The notes under the pieces are model-generated. The model ran no database searches, was not told the DNA's origin, and was given only the letters and a program-made list of their open reading frames with translations. Below, one piece after another: positions 61,355 through 64,000 of a stretch of DNA of 64,000 nucleotides. Position 1 is the first letter of the stretch; each line of letters begins with the position of its first letter. The stretch covers positions 558,001 through 622,000 of the forward strand of contig NZ_FNOH01000002.1 in assembly GCF_900106535.1 (NCBI RefSeq), written 5' to 3'. Source of the stretch: Myxococcus xanthus (GTDB lineage Bacteria > Myxococcota > Myxococcia > Myxococcales > Myxococcaceae). A program made the position numbers and the translations under genes.

Positions 61355-64000
61355 GGCGCCTCCTGGGCAACCCAAGCGTTCCAGTTCTCCACGTCCTCCG
61401 GCAGCCGCGTGCCGCTGGACACCACCGCCCGCGGGTCGGTGAGCGCCAGCAGGTCCACGGGCAGCCGCGACAGCTTCAACCGGCGGCCAAAGGCATCCGT
61501 CACCTTGTCGCCGCGCTTCTCACACGCCGCCAGCGCGCCCTCCCACAGCCGGGCCATGCCCGCGGGGTCCAGCGTCTGCCCCTGCGGCGCCTTCTCCTCC
61601 CAGGCGCGCACCTGTGCGTGCAGCTCCGCCAGCACGGTGTAGAAGGGGTCGGTCAGCTCCGACTCCGGCTCGAAGGCCGTCACCGCGTTCACCGTCACGC
61701 GGGGCTCCGTGTGCTCGCGCCGAGGCACGTCGCTCACCCGCAGCACCGCCGCCGACGCCGCGTTGGCCCCGCGAATGCGCCCCATGGCCAGCGCCTGACC
61801 GTCCAGGACACCGAAGGCCGGCGAGGCCACCGTGGGCACGGGCCGCAGTTGCCCCAGCGCGTCCGGCCCTGGCAGCGGCGCCAGCTGCGCCAGCGTCTCA
61901 TCCACGCCGAAGAGGCCCACCGCCGCCGGACCGTCCTGGCCATCCACCCGCGTCTGCAACTGGAGCCGGGCCAGCTCGCCGGGAGAGTAGCGCTGCTTGT
62001 CCGGCGTCACCTCCACGGAGAGCTGCGCGCGCGGCGCCACGTACACCCGCCCCTGCGCGCCCTCCCAGTACGTCATCGCCCAGCCCTCGAAGTCCTCGGG
62101 CAGCTTGAAGCGGACCGAGCGCGTCGCCTTGTCCACCTTCTCTTCCATTCGTTGGTTGCCCGCCTGGAGCACCAGGGTGCCGGGCAGCGGGCCCTCGAAC
62201 TGGGGGCCGCGCATCAGCTCGATGCGGACCTCCTCGCCGCCGCGCGCCAGCACCGGCGTGGCGCGCAGGCGCGTAGGTGGCACCTCCGCCGGACGCAGCA
62301 CCAGCTTCGTTTCGCCCACGACCTCACCGCCCTGCGTGCCGCTCACCTTCAGCTCGTAGCCCAGGAAGGTGGTGGCCTGGGCGACGTCCTGGTGCTCCAT
62401 TCCGGCGGATGGATGGGCGGTGAGGTACGCCACGCCCAGGGCATTCTCCGTCCGCGCCGATTCTGGCAGCCGGACGCGCGCGAAGCGCTCCTGGACGCAA
62501 GGCAGGGCTGACGCGGCCAGCGAGCCCGACTGCTTCGGCAGCGTCACCCAGGTCAGCGACTCCAGGCCTCGCTTCCCCAGCCGCCAGCTCAAGGCCGCAG
62601 ACAACGGGGCTTCCATGCCCAGGTCCCGAGGCAGACACGTGCGCGCATCACGGGCCGCGTCGGCCAGAGCCGCCACCAGCGATTCAGGCGCGCCATAGGC
62701 CGACTCCACCTCCACGGCCAACTCCGGCAGACCCGGGTCCATGACGCTCAGGCCCACGTGGAGGACCCGCTCTCGCCCAGCGGGCAGCGTGCGTGAGCGC
62801 AGCACGGAGGCCACGCAGGTGGGCAATGAGCTCGCCCCTGTCGCCACGTCCAGCACCGCGCCCGAAGCGCTCACGCGCAGGCCGAGCTCGACGTCAATCT
62901 CTCCCTGCTCGCTCGCTACGAAGCGCGCACAGGGCTCGAGCGCGGGCAACGCCTTCTCCAACGCGAGCAGATCCTCGAGCGAGGCCTCCCTCCCTGGCGC
63001 CAGCAGGTTGCGCGTCTGCCCCAGCCGCACCGTGGGCTCGGGCAGCGGCGGACGCACGGGCATGGGCGGCACCACGACGTTGACGGGAGGTCCGGGGTCG
63101 AGCTGGAAGACGGCCACGCCGTCCTCGTCCGTCATCGCGCGCACGCCTTCGTCCCGCGGATCCCAGGCGCGCTTCACCGTCAACTCCGTGCCCGGCAGCA
63201 CCTGCCCCGCGGCCGTCGTCGCGCGCACGTAGACGCGGTTGTTGAAGCCCGGCGCCAGTCCGCCCTCCACCTCCGTCACCGCCGACACCTGCAGCGCGTC
63301 CTCGGACAGCAGCAGCGACACGCCGCCTTCGATGCGGTCTCCCGCCGCGTCCCGCGCCACCAAACGCGCCACCAGTTGGGCCTGTCCGCGCAGGTCCATG
63401 GGCACACGTGGCAGCGACAGGCGGAAGCGCCCCGCGGCGTCCGTGCGCGCACGATTTGGCAGGCCTCCCGCCTGCCACTCCGTGGGCGCGGGCCAGTCAC
63501 CGTGGATGTCCCACGTCAGGCCCACCTCGATGTCGGCCACCGGCGCGCCCGAGGCATACGTCACCTGCCCATCCACCACCGGCACCTCGTCCACGCGCCA
63601 GAAGGGCCGGGCGCTGCGCGCCTCCACGCGGAAGCGCGGCAGGGTGAAGGGCTTCACCTCGAAGGACGCCGAGGCCTGCGCCCCGCCGCTCACCCAGCTC
63701 ACCGTCCAGCTTCCTTGCGGCGCGCCCCGGTCCAGCGGGAAGCGCCCGGCCACCACACCCCAGGGCCCGGCCGGCGCGCGCTCCTCCAGCACCACTTCGC
63801 CGGTGGAATCCCGCACCACCCACGTCCCCGGCCGCCCATCCAACGGCGCCAGGTCCTTGGCCCTCAGCACCACCGCGCGGAAGAGGACCTCGTGGCCCGG
63901 CTCGTACAGGGGCCGGTCCGTCAGCACATGCGCCAGGGCATTGGCATACAGCGGCAGCGGCGCATCCACGGTGTCCGTACCCAGCGGCGAGGTGACGCGG
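61351..64000 (-). CDS. Alpha-2-macroglobulin-like protein, N-terminal half (partial)
   Basis: At least 882 aa; the frame is open to the right edge, so the N terminus lies outside (a GTG at 63969 is not the true start). The sequence holds MG-type beta domains: LTDRPLYEPGHEVLFRAVVL near the start, then FRVEARSARPFWRVDEVPVV and others. It also carries two inserted segments of about 70 residues with a CV-x-x-x-L-R-x-R-x-L-P pattern (SLPTCVASVLRSRTLP and ALPCVQERFARVRLP), resembling AgmX/PglI C-terminal domains. It stops inside the ATG of the second half. The two halves are likely translated together and assemble into one inhibitor. Confidence 0.8.
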   Translation of the reverse strand, partial: RVTSPLGTDTVDAPLPLYANALAHVLTDRPLYEPGHEVLFRAVVLRAKDLAPLDGRPGTWVVRDSTGEVVLEERAPAGPWGVVAGRFPLDRGAPQGSWTVSWVSGGAQASASFEVKPFTLPRFRVEARSARPFWRVDEVPVVDGQVTYASGAPVADIEVGLTWDIHGDWPAPTEWQAGGLPNRARTDAAGRFRLSLPRVPMDLRGQAQLVARLVARDAAGDRIEGGVSLLLSEDALQVSAVTEVEGGLAPGFNNRVYVRATTAAGQVLPGTELTVKRAWDPRDEGVRAMTDEDGVAVFQLDPGPPVNVVVPPMPVRPPLPEPTVRLGQTRNLLAPGREASLEDLLALEKALPALEPCARFVASEQGEIDVELGLRVSASGAVLDVATGASSLPTCVASVLRSRTLPAGRERVLHVGLSVMDPGLPELAVEVESAYGAPESLVAALADAARDARTCLPRDLGMEAPLSAALSWRLGKRGLESLTWVTLPKQSGSLAASALPCVQERFARVRLPESARTENALGVAYLTAHPSAGMEHQDVAQATTFLGYELKVSGTQGGEVVGETKLVLRPAEVPPTRLRATPVLARGGEEVRIELMRGPQFEGPLPGTLVLQAGNQRMEEKVDKATRSVRFKLPEDFEGWAMTYWEGAQGRVYVAPRAQLSVEVTPDKQRYSPGELARLQLQTRVDGQDGPAAVGLFGVDETLAQLAPLPGPDALGQLRPVPTVASPAFGVLDGQALAMGRIRGANAASAAVLRVSDVPRREHTEPRVTVNAVTAFEPESELTDPFYTVLAELHAQVRAWEEKAPQGQTLDPAGMARLWEGALAACEKRGDKVTDAFGRRLKLSRLPVDLLALTDPRAVVSSGTRLPEDVENWNAWVAQEAP

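Noticed and set aside
59849-61642. 597-aa plus-strand open frame
   Set aside because: Shadow of the A2M genes.
1-64000. tRNA, rRNA, CRISPR and insertion-sequence candidates
   Set aside because: No T-loop-like GGTTCGAATCC with a matching cloverleaf, no spaced repeat array and no transposase-like protein were seen while reading; a tRNAscan or ISfinder run would be decisive.

Overview
The window is a 64-kb, very GC-rich, gene-dense piece of a chromosome. It looks like a predatory or social myxobacterium (Myxococcota, Myxococcus/Corallococcus-like). The evidence is the abundance of lipoproteins and envelope proteins, two TonB-dependent receptor loci, a SitA-type lipoprotein toxin with its immunity partner, an EAD1-trypsin protein, a caspase-like protein and alpha-2-macroglobulin proteins. 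I saw no rRNA, tRNA, CRISPR array or insertion sequence.

Layout. 1-5 kb: an S46 exopeptidase (cut by the left edge), a lipase-like esterase, a TonB-like protein, a hotdog thioesterase and Dps. 5.5-10 kb: SDR and GST (ATGA overlap), SelO, then inorganic pyrophosphatase directly abutting a CHAD protein, which suggests phosphate/polyphosphate work. 10-20 kb: envelope proteins, a YegD-like Hsp70, an OmpA lipoprotein / TonB-dependent receptor / lipoprotein operon, a chalcone-isomerase-fold protein and a KAS III-like enzyme. 20-30 kb: a molybdopterin oxidoreductase, a flippase-like membrane protein, the SitA5-like toxin and Imm11-like immunity pair (flanked by a 19/20 direct repeat), an enoyl-reductase-like MDR enzyme and an unrecognised 814-aa zinc-ribbon protein.

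30-37 kb: an isolated five-gene operon bounded by strong terminators and preceded by a near-consensus promoter overlapping a nested dyad. It encodes an alpha-oxoamine synthase, a membrane di-iron hydroxylase, two paralogous FemAB/GNAT-like acyltransferases and a formyltransferase with its catalytic triad intact. The set looks like a pathway for an N-acylated, hydroxylated long-chain amino lipid (sphingolipid-like) with an unexplained formyl step. It is the best candidate here for an undescribed pathway.

37-46 kb: a lipoprotein, PilZ, a TetR plus saccharopine-dehydrogenase-like pair with a visible operator, a secreted metalloprotease, an erythromycin-esterase-like protein, an NTF2-like protein and an alpha/beta hydrolase. 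46-54 kb: a complete Ton system (ExbB, ExbD, TonB), then a TonB-dependent receptor, its lipoprotein partner, and a secreted caspase fused to outer-membrane-type repeats. Both receptors in the window carry a TonB C-terminal-like domain at their own N terminus, and both are followed by related lipoproteins, so they are paralogous cassettes.

54-64 kb: an SDR, a large three-helix membrane protein downstream of an EAD1-trypsin gene, and an alpha-2-macroglobulin split into two translationally coupled genes, the first of which runs off the right edge. Starts were chosen from Shine-Dalgarno sequences, overlaps and signal peptides. Family calls are by motif recognition only; no database search was run.
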